Positions 34,174 to 42,761 of a stretch of DNA of 64,000 bases are shown piece after piece. Within the stretch, counting starts at the first letter, position 1; each line of letters starts with the position of its first letter. The position numbers were made by a program, and so were the translations under genes. This DNA comes from Mycobacterium kansasii ATCC 12478 (GTDB taxonomy: Bacteria > Actinomycetota > Actinomycetes > Mycobacteriales > Mycobacteriaceae). The notes beneath the pieces are model-generated. The model searched no databases. It saw only the letters and a list, made by a program, of their open reading frames with translations, and had not been told where the DNA came from. The stretch is from NCBI RefSeq assembly GCF_000157895.3, contig NC_022663.1, forward strand, positions 5,890,001 to 5,954,000, in the 5' to 3' direction.

Positions 34174-35880
34174 ATGAATCATATTGCGGCGCTTGGACGC
34201 AGCGTTATCGCGGCACTGCGGCCGGCCAAGGCGCCCTGGGTTGTCGGGCCGGCGGTGTGGGCGATGGCCACCGCGGCGTCGATCGGCGGAGTCGGAGTGC
34301 TCGTCGGAGATCTCCAAGTCGCGGGAGTGGCCTTCCTTGGGGCGGCATGCGCGGTCGGATTCCTGGCTACCGGGTCCTATCGTGCCCGCTGGCGCGCGAT
34401 GATGGCCCAGGCATGTGGGGGAGCGCTCGGTATCGGCGCCGGTGCGCTGGCACCGGATTCGGCTGCCGGGCTGGTGCTGATGGCGGCGATCGCCGGCACT
34501 ATTTCCGGATTGGTCGGTGGGATCGGCGCCAGTGCAACGGCATTCGGGATGATGTTGACGGTCGGAGTAGCGTTCGGTCAGTTCGGCGGGTCATCGCTGC
34601 CGTGGTGGCAGCAGGTGCTGTGGTATCTGGCCGGCAGCGCGGTGGCCACCGTGGCGTTATTGGCGGCCTGGGTATTCCAGCGCGGTGCACAGGAACGTCG
34701 CGCCGTGGCGGGGGTGTTCGACGCGGCCGCGGACTTGTGTGCAGCCATTGGCGCCGAGGACGCCGGTGCGGCGCGGGCGCGGCTGGCGGCCGCATCGGCC
34801 ATTGCGCGTTCCACTCGGGAGCACCGGCAAGCCGATTTGGTGGCGCTGGCGGCCGCCGCCTTGTATGCGCGTGGCACACCGGTGCCGGACCCGGTGATCG
34901 AGGCGATTCGTCAGGCCGGCAAGCAGGTTCGGGCCGGCGATCCGGTCTCGGTGATACTGCCGGAGCGCGACGACCCGGGGCTGCTGGCGCTGGCTGATGC
35001 GCTGCGCCCCGCCCCGGTGCGCCCGGGCGCGGCGGTGCCGGCGACCGGCCGGTCGTGGGCATCGGTTCGAGCGGCCTGCTCGCGCGACACCGTCGCCAAC
35101 GGGGTGCGGATTGGGCTATGCCTGGCGGTCGCGACCGGCATCACCGTCGCGATGCATGAACGCACCCACTCGTTCTGGCTGCCCTTGACTACAGCGGTCA
35201 TCGTGCGGCCGGAGTACGCGTCGGTGTTCGTGCGCACGGTAAACCGGATCTTCGGCACGTTGATCGGCGCGTTGCTGACGACGGCTTTTCTGGCGGTGTG
35301 GCCCTGTGGCTTGCCGGTGGTGGCGGCGACTGCGCTGGCGCTGGGCTTCGTCGTACTCTCGGCGCCGAAGCTGTATGGCCTCAGCGTCGTCGGAATCACC
35401 AGCGCGGCGCTGTTGTCGCAGTCGATCGGTCAGGCCGATCCGAACGCACCCGCCATCCGACTGGTAGACACTCTGATCGGTGCCGCGGTCGCCGTGGTGT
35501 TCGGTTATCTGCTGTGGCCGGGGGCCAGGCGGTTACCCGGATCCGCCCGGTTCTCGTCGGCGCTGGCGGCGGCCCGCCGTTATCTCACCGAGGCGGTCAA
35601 GCCGGCCGGTCGGCGCCGCCGCTGGCAACCGACCCGCGATGAGGCGTATCGGCTGGCCCACCAGGTGCGTGCCGGCGCGGAGGCCGCCGTGCTGGAACCA
35701 CCACCGGTCAGTGCACTTGCGGCACAGGCCATCCCGGCCGCCATGGAATTGGAGGACGTAGTGGACGCGATCACGGCGATCAGTGTGGCGGTCGACGGCG
35801 GATATGATGCGGCCACGCTGATCGACGACGTAGCGCATCGACTGGCCCGCCTTGATCAGAGCGCACTCGCTCTGCGATAG
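34174..35880 (+). CDS. FUSC family membrane transporter
   Basis: 568 residues arranged as two hydrophobic blocks (about 15-170 and 310-450), each of several membrane helices, joined and followed by soluble helical segments. This is the layout of the FUSC (fusaric acid resistance/aromatic acid efflux) family. The second block carries the recognisable SFWLPLTTAVIVRPEYASVF and VNRIFGTLIGALLTT. No strong ribosome binding site precedes the ATG. It converges on the coxM gene with only 13 bases between stops. Export of an aromatic acid or similar compound is a family inference. Confidence 0.85.
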   Translation: MNHIAALGRSVIAALRPAKAPWVVGPAVWAMATAASIGGVGVLVGDLQVAGVAFLGAACAVGFLATGSYRARWRAMMAQACGGALGIGAGALAPDSAAGLVLMAAIAGTISGLVGGIGASATAFGMMLTVGVAFGQFGGSSLPWWQQVLWYLAGSAVATVALLAAWVFQRGAQERRAVAGVFDAAADLCAAIGAEDAGAARARLAAASAIARSTREHRQADLVALAAAALYARGTPVPDPVIEAIRQAGKQVRAGDPVSVILPERDDPGLLALADALRPAPVRPGAAVPATGRSWASVRAACSRDTVANGVRIGLCLAVATGITVAMHERTHSFWLPLTTAVIVRPEYASVFVRTVNRIFGTLIGALLTTAFLAVWPCGLPVVAATALALGFVVLSAPKLYGLSVVGITSAALLSQSIGQADPNAPAIRLVDTLIGAAVAVVFGYLLWPGARRLPGSARFSSALAAARRYLTEAVKPAGRRRRWQPTRDEAYRLAHQVRAGAEAAVLEPPPVSALAAQAIPAAMELEDVVDAITAISVAVDGGYDAATLIDDVAHRLARLDQSALALR

Positions 35881-35893
35881 GTCGATCGCGAGG

Positions 35894-36676
35894 TCATGTG
35901 GTCAACGACCGCACCGCCCGAATGGTCAGGGTCCGTGCCACGTGCGCCCGATAAGGGTCGGTACCAGCTGGCGGGCCCGCGATGTCTCGCAACGCGTCGG
36001 GATGCGGTCGCTTTGCCAGCGCCGCTTCGGCATCGGGCCACCGTGTCGGACCCGATGCCAGACCGCTGATCGCGACCCGGAATGCGGATTGCGTCTCGGC
36101 CACCGTCACCCCGACCAACGCACTGCGAGCGGCCCGATCGGGCAGCCGCACATACGCCGCCCGTAGCAGTTCTGGGGGCTTCGGAAAGGCCAGTGAGACA
36201 ATGACTTCCGATTCCGCCAAAGCGGTGCTGAAAGCGCCGGTGAAAAATTCTTCGGCCGGGATGCGGCGCCGGTCGGTGATCACCGTGGCGCCCAATCCGA
36301 CGCAGGCAGCCGGGTAGTCGCCGGCCGGATCGTTGTATGCCAGTGACCCGCCGATGGTCGCACGGTTGCGCACCTGCGGATCTGCGATTTGGGAAGCCAG
36401 CAGCGCCAGTGATGGAATTGCTTGCCGGACAAGGGCATCGGTAGCAACCTGGGTATGGGTCGCCATTGCGCCGATACGGACCTCGGCGCCACCGGCGATG
36501 ATGTCGCGCAACCCCGCGACCGCGCCGAGGTCCACCAGCGTCACCGACCTGCCTGGTGTCCTGGTCAACGCCGGAACCAGGGTTTGTCCGCCCGCCAGCA
36601 CCACGGCGCCGACGGAGCTGAGCATCCGGACTGCCTCACCGACGGTGGTGGGACGGTGATAGCCGCGGGTGCTCAA
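35894..36676 (-). CDS. molybdenum hydroxylase FAD-binding medium subunit (CoxM-like)
   Basis: 260 residues from a TTG at 36676 that overlaps the coxS stop (TTGA), the likely coupled start; the longer open frame upstream lies inside coxS in another frame. FAD-binding segments are VVLAGGQTLVPALTRTPG and RNRATIGGSLAYNDPAGDYPA. It passes electrons from the 2Fe-2S subunit to FAD and then to an acceptor. It is the third gene of the coxL-coxS-coxM operon. The substrate is not known. Confidence 0.88.
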   Translation of the reverse strand: MSTRGYHRPTTVGEAVRMLSSVGAVVLAGGQTLVPALTRTPGRSVTLVDLGAVAGLRDIIAGGAEVRIGAMATHTQVATDALVRQAIPSLALLASQIADPQVRNRATIGGSLAYNDPAGDYPAACVGLGATVITDRRRIPAEEFFTGAFSTALAESEVIVSLAFPKPPELLRAAYVRLPDRAARSALVGVTVAETQSAFRVAISGLASGPTRWPDAEAALAKRPHPDALRDIAGPPAGTDPYRAHVARTLTIRAVRSLTT

Positions 36677-37179
36677 CGCGCCGACCCGTCGTCGGCGGCC
36701 ATCTCCGCGGCGGCCTCGGCGATAGCGGAGACAATGCTGCGGTATCCGGTGCAGCGGCACAGGTTTCCGCAGATGCCGTCGCGGATGATGGCCTCATCCA
36801 GTGACGCGCCGTAGCGGGTCAGCAGGTCGACTGCGGCCACCAGCATGCCAGCGGTGCAGTAGCCGCATTGCACGGCGCCGTGGCGGAGGAATGCTGCCTG
36901 CAGCACGTGTAGGGAATCCGGCGTGGCCAATCCTTCGACGGTGACGACGTCGGTGTCCGCGGCCTGCACCGCAAGAACGGTGCAGGACTTCACCGTGCGG
37001 CCGTCCAGCAGCACGGTACAAGCGCCGCACACGGCCGTATCACATCCGATTGCGGCACCGGTGAGTTCGAGCGGACCACGCAGCACGTCGACCAGACGCT
37101 CGTGTGCGGCCACGTTCACTTCGGCAGGAGCACCGTTGACCGTGAACCTGACCGTGCCAGCGGGCTCAACGTTCTTCAT
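36673..37179 (-). CDS. molybdenum hydroxylase 2Fe-2S small subunit (CoxS-like)
   Basis: 168 residues from the ATG at 37179, preceded by GGAAGG. Both cluster motifs are present: the plant-type ferredoxin set GCDTAVCGACTVLLDG, and the C-terminal four-Cys set in QCGYCTAGM and CGNLCRCTGY. The start lies inside the last codons of coxL (14-base overlap) and the stop overlaps coxM, so all three subunits are translationally linked. Confidence 0.93.
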   Translation of the reverse strand: MKNVEPAGTVRFTVNGAPAEVNVAAHERLVDVLRGPLELTGAAIGCDTAVCGACTVLLDGRTVKSCTVLAVQAADTDVVTVEGLATPDSLHVLQAAFLRHGAVQCGYCTAGMLVAAVDLLTRYGASLDEAIIRDGICGNLCRCTGYRSIVSAIAEAAAEMAADDGSAR

Positions 37180-39529
37180 GGATGGCCTTCCAGATGACAG
37201 CGGGGCGGGCGGGCATCTGGATGCCGGCCGCAGCCGGATAGTCCCGGAGCGCATCGGCGACGGCGTTCATCACAGCGGGGGGAGCTGCTGCGGTACCGGA
37301 TTCGCCACATCCCTTGGCCCCCAACACATTGGTCGTCGACGGCAGACCATTGTCGACCCATTCGACGTCGGGTATCTCGCATGCAGTCGGGGGAGTGTAC
37401 GCCGCGGCGCCGCCGGCGGCGATGCGCATCAGTTCCTCGCAGCCGGGTGCACGCTCCAGGAGCGCCTGGGCGATACCGTGCGCCACTGCGCCCTGTACCT
37501 GGCCACGCACCGCGCCTTCGTTGATCACCCGGCCGAAATCGTCGACCGCGACGTAGCGCAGCACCGTGACGCAACCGGTTTCCGGGTCGATCTCAAGTTC
37601 GCAGGCATGGCAGCCGTTGGCGAAGCTGCCGTTGCGCAAGCTGACCTCGGACTGACCGTCCAATGCTCCCGGCCAGTGCGTGGCCACCTCGCCGATCGAG
37701 GACGAAAACCATTCGCCCGCACCGGCATCGGCAAGAAACCTGCCGTCGGCAAAGCTCACCGCTTCGGCATCCACGCCCCACTTGTCCGCGAGTACCTGCT
37801 TGCCGCGCTGCACCGCGTCGGACAAAGCCTGGTCCAGTGCAGCGGTCGAGGTCAGCAGCGACTTGGATCCGCCGGTACCCGCCCCCAGCGGCGCCACCGA
37901 ACTGTCGCCCTCGCGCACGGTGATGTGCCGCGGATCCATACCGAGCCGCTCGGCAGCCAGCCGCTGAAGCGGAACGGCATGGTCCTGTCCGCTTGATTGA
38001 GTTCCGACGACGATGTCCAGGCAGCCGTCACCGGAAAACGTCAGGGTGGCGCACTCGACGGGAAAGGCGCCGGCGCTCATGGCCTCGGCGACCTGCAGGC
38101 CGCCGTTGGCTTCGAGATAGTTGGCAAAACCGAATCCGCGCAAGCGTCCACGCGCCGCCGATTCTCGCCGTCGCGCTTCGAACCCGGCACGGTCGGCCAC
38201 GTCCAGACACCGAATCTGATTGTCCAGAAAGCGGCCGCCGTCGATGACCAGCCCGGTGGCCGCGGTCAGGGGCCGGGTCTGAGTGGCGGGCAGATTGCGG
38301 GCTCGCAGCAGGGCCGGATCGAAACCCAGCTCGCGGGCGGCCCGGTCGATCAGTCGTTCCAGCACGTAGTTCGCCTCCGGGCGGCCCGCTCCGCGAAAAG
38401 CGTCGACCGGCACGTTGTTGGTGAACATGGCTCGTACGTTGATTTCGACGGCTTGGAAGCGGTAGGCGCCGGCCTGTACTGGCGCGCCGACCCCGGTCGC
38501 GGTCAGCGGCGCGAGCTGCGACAGGTAGGCGCCCAAGTCGACGGTAGGCCGGACCGACAACGCCAGAAAGCGGCCGTCCTTGTCCAGGGCGATCGCCGCG
38601 TCGGTGATGTGCCCGCGGCCTTGGGTATCGGACAGGAAGGACTCCGAACGGGTGGCCGTCCAGCGGACCGGTCGCCGCAGCCGGCGGGCGCTCTCCAGCA
38701 CCAGGGCGTGCTCCGGATAGGCGTAGATCTTTGCGCCGAACCCGCCACCAACGGCGGGCGTCAGCACCCGCAGCCGCCGCGGGTCCCGGTCGAAGGCCCG
38801 GGCCAGCACGTTGCGGACGAAATGCACCCCTTGGGTATTGGCCAGCAACGTCATGGCATCGGTCTGTTCGTCGTAAATACCGACGGCCGCGCGCGGTTCG
38901 ATGGGGTAGGGAACAAGCCGCGGTGACGCCAGCGTGATTCGCACCACGTGATGGGCCGAAGCGAACAGGGCCCGGCACGCCGGTGCGTCGCCGAATCGCC
39001 AGGTGAAGCACACGTCGTCGGGTGCATCGGCCCAGATGGGCACCTCCAGCTCGGGTGAGTCGGCGTCGGATCGGTAGGGCAGCGGCTCATAGCCGACGTC
39101 GACCAAGGCGGCGGCGGTGGCGGCCTGGTTTGCGGTTTCGGCGACGACGAAGGCGACACCGTCACCGACGTGGCGCACCCGGTCCACGGCCAATACGGCG
39201 CGGTCGGCATCGACACGAGGTGTGCCGTCATCGGAGCGCAAACCGATCACGCAGCCCAGCGGACGGATCGTGGCCGCGATGTCGTGGCCCGTGAGGACGG
39301 TCAGAACTCCCGGCGCGCTCGCCGCCCGCGAGCTGTCGATGCGCCGAATGCGGGCGTGCGGCAGCGGTGAGCGCACCAGGCAACCGTGCGCCTCGCCGTC
39401 GAACCGCAGGGCATCGACGTACTTGCCGGTCCCGCGAACCAGGTCGTGTTCCGACCGGGCCAGCGGGCCCGGGACCCCGGCGGCAACGTCGTGGCCGGGC
39501 CCATGCCCCGACGGATGGGTGAACCGCAC
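37166..39529 (-). CDS. molybdopterin-binding large subunit, CoxL form II/xanthine-dehydrogenase family
   Basis: 787 residues with GTG start at 39529. Molybdopterin-binding regions include GGGFGAKIYAYPEHALV, VGTQSSGQDHAVPLQRL and GCGESGTAAAPPAVMNAV. The active-site loop is A377-F-R-G-A-G-R383, the form II type; true aerobic CO dehydrogenase (form I) has AYRCSFR, so CO oxidation should not be assumed. A Glu near the C-terminus (GCGES) fits the catalytic Glu of this family. The operon order L-S-M is distinct from the form I order M-S-L. No cofactor-maturation genes lie in the window. Confidence 0.92.
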   Translation of the reverse strand: MRFTHPSGHGPGHDVAAGVPGPLARSEHDLVRGTGKYVDALRFDGEAHGCLVRSPLPHARIRRIDSSRAASAPGVLTVLTGHDIAATIRPLGCVIGLRSDDGTPRVDADRAVLAVDRVRHVGDGVAFVVAETANQAATAAALVDVGYEPLPYRSDADSPELEVPIWADAPDDVCFTWRFGDAPACRALFASAHHVVRITLASPRLVPYPIEPRAAVGIYDEQTDAMTLLANTQGVHFVRNVLARAFDRDPRRLRVLTPAVGGGFGAKIYAYPEHALVLESARRLRRPVRWTATRSESFLSDTQGRGHITDAAIALDKDGRFLALSVRPTVDLGAYLSQLAPLTATGVGAPVQAGAYRFQAVEINVRAMFTNNVPVDAFRGAGRPEANYVLERLIDRAARELGFDPALLRARNLPATQTRPLTAATGLVIDGGRFLDNQIRCLDVADRAGFEARRRESAARGRLRGFGFANYLEANGGLQVAEAMSAGAFPVECATLTFSGDGCLDIVVGTQSSGQDHAVPLQRLAAERLGMDPRHITVREGDSSVAPLGAGTGGSKSLLTSTAALDQALSDAVQRGKQVLADKWGVDAEAVSFADGRFLADAGAGEWFSSSIGEVATHWPGALDGQSEVSLRNGSFANGCHACELEIDPETGCVTVLRYVAVDDFGRVINEGAVRGQVQGAVAHGIAQALLERAPGCEELMRIAAGGAAAYTPPTACEIPDVEWVDNGLPSTTNVLGAKGCGESGTAAAPPAVMNAVADALRDYPAAAGIQMPARPAVIWKAIHEER

Positions 39530-39625
39530 CAGCTCAGACGGCGGCGCGCGCTACGAGGATGGGGACGAACACAAGGGCGAAAGCTACCATGACGACCCGT
39601 CGTGGCGCTGGGCTGCGCGGGCGCG

Positions 39626-39859
39626 TCAGCGGTACTTGATCAACAAACCCACGCCGACGATGCACACCACCCAGATCCCGGTGATGAACAGCGTCAACCG
39701 GTCCAGGTTCTTCTCGACAACGGTCGACCCGGACAGGCTGGACTGCACCCCGCCGCCGAACAGGGTCGACAGGCCGCCACCTTTCGCGCGGTGCAGCAGC
39801 ACCAGCAACACCACCAGCACGCTGGTGATCACCAAGGTGATCTGCAGGGCCAACTCCAT
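39626..39859 (-). CDS. secG: preprotein translocase subunit SecG
   Basis: 77 residues with two membrane helices (LALQITLVITSVLVVLLVLL and LTLFITGIWVVCIVGVGLLI) around the conserved cytoplasmic loop HRAKGGGLSTLFGGG. It belongs to the SecYEG export channel. The ATG at 39859 (MELALQ) is chosen because the longer open frame is antisense to ppc. It lies on the minus strand, divergent from ppc with 69 bases between starts. I recall SecG in M. tuberculosis (Rv1440) on the same strand as gap-pgk-tpi, so the orientation differs. Confidence 0.95.
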   Translation of the reverse strand: MELALQITLVITSVLVVLLVLLHRAKGGGLSTLFGGGVQSSLSGSTVVEKNLDRLTLFITGIWVVCIVGVGLLIKYR

Positions 39860-39928
39860 GACCGGCAGCCTACCGAATGGCCGGCAGATAGCGGGCGCCG
39901 GGCGGGCCGGTCGTCGATACTGGGACAC

Positions 39929-42748
39929 ATGGGTAACGCTGCCGACCTGGTATCCGATGCCGCGCTGGAACCGATCGGCGATGTCCATCGGACCCGGCTG
40001 GGGCGCGAGGCGACCGAGCCGATGCGCGCTGACATCAGGTTGTTGGGCTCCATCCTGGGCGACACCGTTCGCGAGCAGAACGGCGACGAAATCTTCGAAC
40101 TCGTCGAGCGAGCACGGGTGGAAGCCTTCCGGGTGCGCCGTTCCGAGATCGACCGAACCGAGATGGCGCGCATGTTCGACGGCATCGACATTCACCGGGC
40201 GCTTCCGGTCATTCGGGCATTCAGCCATTTCGCGTTGCTGGCCAACGTCGCCGAAGACATCCACCGGGAACGCCGCCGCGCCGGGCACATCGCCGCCGGG
40301 GAGCCGCCGCAAGACAGCAGCCTGGCCGCCACGTACCTGAAACTAGAAGCAGCCGAGCTGGATTCGGTAACCGTCGCCGACGCATTGAAGGGCGCGCTGG
40401 TTTCCCCGGTCATCACCGCCCATCCGACCGAGATCCGCCGGCGCACCATCTTCATCACCCAGCACCGGATCACCGAGTTGATGCGGCTCCATGCCGAGGG
40501 CCACAGCGAGACCGACGACGGCCGCAGCATCGAATTGGAGTTGCGTCGCCAGGTTCTGACCTTGTGGCAGACCGCGCTGATCCGGCTGTCGCGACTGCAG
40601 ATCAGCGACGAGATCGCCGTCGGGCTGCGGCTATACCGGTCGGCGTTCTTCAAGGTCGTCCCGCAGGTCAACGCCGAGGTGCGGGGGGCATTGCGCGACC
40701 GGTGGCCCGACGCCGAGCTGTTGTCGGAGCCCATTCTGAAACCGGGATCCTGGATCGGCGGCGACCGTGACGGCAACCCCAACGTGACCGCCGAGGTGGT
40801 GCGGCTGGCCACCGGCAGCGCCGCCTACACCGCGCTGTCGCACTACCTGGCCGAGCTCGACCAGCTCGAGCAGGAGCTGTCGATGTCGTCGCGGCTGCTC
40901 ACCGTCACAACTGAGTTGACCGCGCTGGCCGGCGGCTGCCGCGACAATGCTCGCGACGACGAACCGTACCGGCGGGCGCTGCGGGTGATCCGTGCCCGGC
41001 TCAGCGCCACCGGCGCCGAGATCCTGGACCAGCAACCGCAACACCAGCTGGACCTGGGATTGCCGCCGTACGCCACGCCGGGCGAGCTGCGGGCCGACCT
41101 CGACGTCATCGATGCATCGCTGCGCACCCACGGCAGCGCGCTGTTGGCCGACGACCGGCTGGCCTTGTTGCGAGAAGCCGTGCACGTCTTCGGTTTTCAC
41201 CTGTGCGGCCTGGACCTGCGGCAAAATTCCGACGTACACGAGGAAGTCGTCGGCGAGCTGCTGGCATGGGCCGGGGTGCATCCGGACTACGGTTCGCTGC
41301 CCGAAGACGAGCGGGTCGCGCTGCTGGTCGGCGAGCTCAGCACCCGGCGACCGCTGATCGGCGGCCGGGCGCAGATATCCGATCAGGCGCGTGGCGAGCT
41401 TGACATCGTCGCGGCCGCCGCCCGCGCGGTCCGGACCTACGGTGCCGAGGCGGTGCCCAATTACGTCATTTCCATGTGCCGGTCGGTGTCGGACATGTTG
41501 GAGGCGGCGATCCTGCTGAAAGAGGCCGGCCTGCTGGACGCCTCGGGACCGCAACCGTACTGCCCGGTGGGCATCTCGCCACTGTTCGAGACGATCGACG
41601 ACCTGCGCAACGGCGCGACGATTCTGCAAGCAACGCTGGACCTTCCGCTGTATCGCGGGCTGGTCAAAGCCCGAGGTGACATGCAGGAGGTGATGCTCGG
41701 CTACTCCGACTCCAACAAGGACGGCGGGTACCTGGCCGCCAACTGGGCGGTGTACCGCGCTGAGCTGGCCCTGGTCGAAACGGCTCGCAAGTCGGGAATT
41801 CGATTGCGGCTCTTCCACGGTCGCGGCGGCACGGTCGGCCGCGGCGGCGGCCCGAGTTATCAAGCAATCTTGGCGCAGCCGCCGGGCGCGGTGAGCGGCT
41901 CGTTGCGCCTTACCGAGCAGGGCGAGGTGATTGCCGCCAAGTACGCCGAGCCGCAGATGGCGCGTCGCAACCTGGAGAGCCTGTTGGCCGCAACCCTGGA
42001 ATCGACGCTGCTGGATGTCGAGGGTCTCGGTGACACGGCGGCGCCGGCTTACGCGGTGCTCGAGGAGGTCGCCGCACTGTCGCAGCGTGCGTATGCCGAA
42101 TTGGTCCACGAAACACCGGGTTTCGTCGAATATTTCATGGCGTCCACACCGGTCAGCGAAATCGGGTCACTGAACATCGGTAGTCGCCCGACGTCCCGCA
42201 AGCCCACGTCGTCGATCGCGGACCTGCGCGCCATTCCATGGGTGCTGGCGTGGAGCCAGTCACGGGTGATGCTTCCCGGATGGTACGGCGCCGGCACAGC
42301 GTTCGAGCGATGGATCGCAGCGGGCCCGGAAGGCGAGGCCGACAAGCTGGACGTTCTGCACGATCTCTACCAGCGGTGGCCGTTTTTTCGCAGCGTGCTG
42401 TCCAACATGGCGCAGGTGCTGGCCAAAAGCGATCTAGGCCTGGCCGCCCACTACGCCGAACTCGTGGCCGACGAATCATTGCGGCGCCGGGTCTTCGACA
42501 AGATTGCCGACGAACATCACCGCACCATCACCATGTACAAGCGCATCACCGGCCACGACGATCTGCTCGTCGACAACCCGGCCCTGGCGCGTTCGGTGTT
42601 CAACCGCTTCCCGTACCTGGAGCCGCTGAATCACCTTCAGGTGGAGTTATTGCGTCGCTACCGCTCGGGCGAAGACGACGAATTGGTGCAGCGCGGCATC
42701 CTGCTGACGATGAACGGGCTGGCCAGCGCGTTACGTAATAGCGGCTAA
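39929..42748 (+). CDS. ppc: phosphoenolpyruvate carboxylase
   Basis: 939 residues. It makes oxaloacetate from phosphoenolpyruvate and bicarbonate, replenishing the TCA cycle. The catalytic His165 lies in VITAHPTEIRRR. The second signature is VMLGYSDSNKDGGYLAANW, and the Gly-rich catalytic loop is FHGRGGTVGRGGGPSYQAI. The C-terminus ends MNGLASALRNSG. ATG at 39929 (MGNAADLV) starts the conserved protein; the frame is open another 327 bases upstream through antisense secG. From memory, M. tuberculosis has no ppc whereas M. leprae and corynebacteria do, in the latter also near tpi and secG. Confidence 0.96.
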   Translation: MGNAADLVSDAALEPIGDVHRTRLGREATEPMRADIRLLGSILGDTVREQNGDEIFELVERARVEAFRVRRSEIDRTEMARMFDGIDIHRALPVIRAFSHFALLANVAEDIHRERRRAGHIAAGEPPQDSSLAATYLKLEAAELDSVTVADALKGALVSPVITAHPTEIRRRTIFITQHRITELMRLHAEGHSETDDGRSIELELRRQVLTLWQTALIRLSRLQISDEIAVGLRLYRSAFFKVVPQVNAEVRGALRDRWPDAELLSEPILKPGSWIGGDRDGNPNVTAEVVRLATGSAAYTALSHYLAELDQLEQELSMSSRLLTVTTELTALAGGCRDNARDDEPYRRALRVIRARLSATGAEILDQQPQHQLDLGLPPYATPGELRADLDVIDASLRTHGSALLADDRLALLREAVHVFGFHLCGLDLRQNSDVHEEVVGELLAWAGVHPDYGSLPEDERVALLVGELSTRRPLIGGRAQISDQARGELDIVAAAARAVRTYGAEAVPNYVISMCRSVSDMLEAAILLKEAGLLDASGPQPYCPVGISPLFETIDDLRNGATILQATLDLPLYRGLVKARGDMQEVMLGYSDSNKDGGYLAANWAVYRAELALVETARKSGIRLRLFHGRGGTVGRGGGPSYQAILAQPPGAVSGSLRLTEQGEVIAAKYAEPQMARRNLESLLAATLESTLLDVEGLGDTAAPAYAVLEEVAALSQRAYAELVHETPGFVEYFMASTPVSEIGSLNIGSRPTSRKPTSSIADLRAIPWVLAWSQSRVMLPGWYGAGTAFERWIAAGPEGEADKLDVLHDLYQRWPFFRSVLSNMAQVLAKSDLGLAAHYAELVADESLRRRVFDKIADEHHRTITMYKRITGHDDLLVDNPALARSVFNRFPYLEPLNHLQVELLRRYRSGEDDELVQRGILLTMNGLASALRNSG

Positions 42749-42761
42749 CCGGGCTAGGCCG

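Noticed and set aside
35894..39529. Aerobic carbon monoxide dehydrogenase (form I)
   Set aside because: The active-site loop is AFRGAGR, not AYRCSFR, and the gene order is L-S-M.
40631..42109. Minus-strand frame of 492 codons
   Set aside because: Antisense to ppc, whose motifs are unambiguous.
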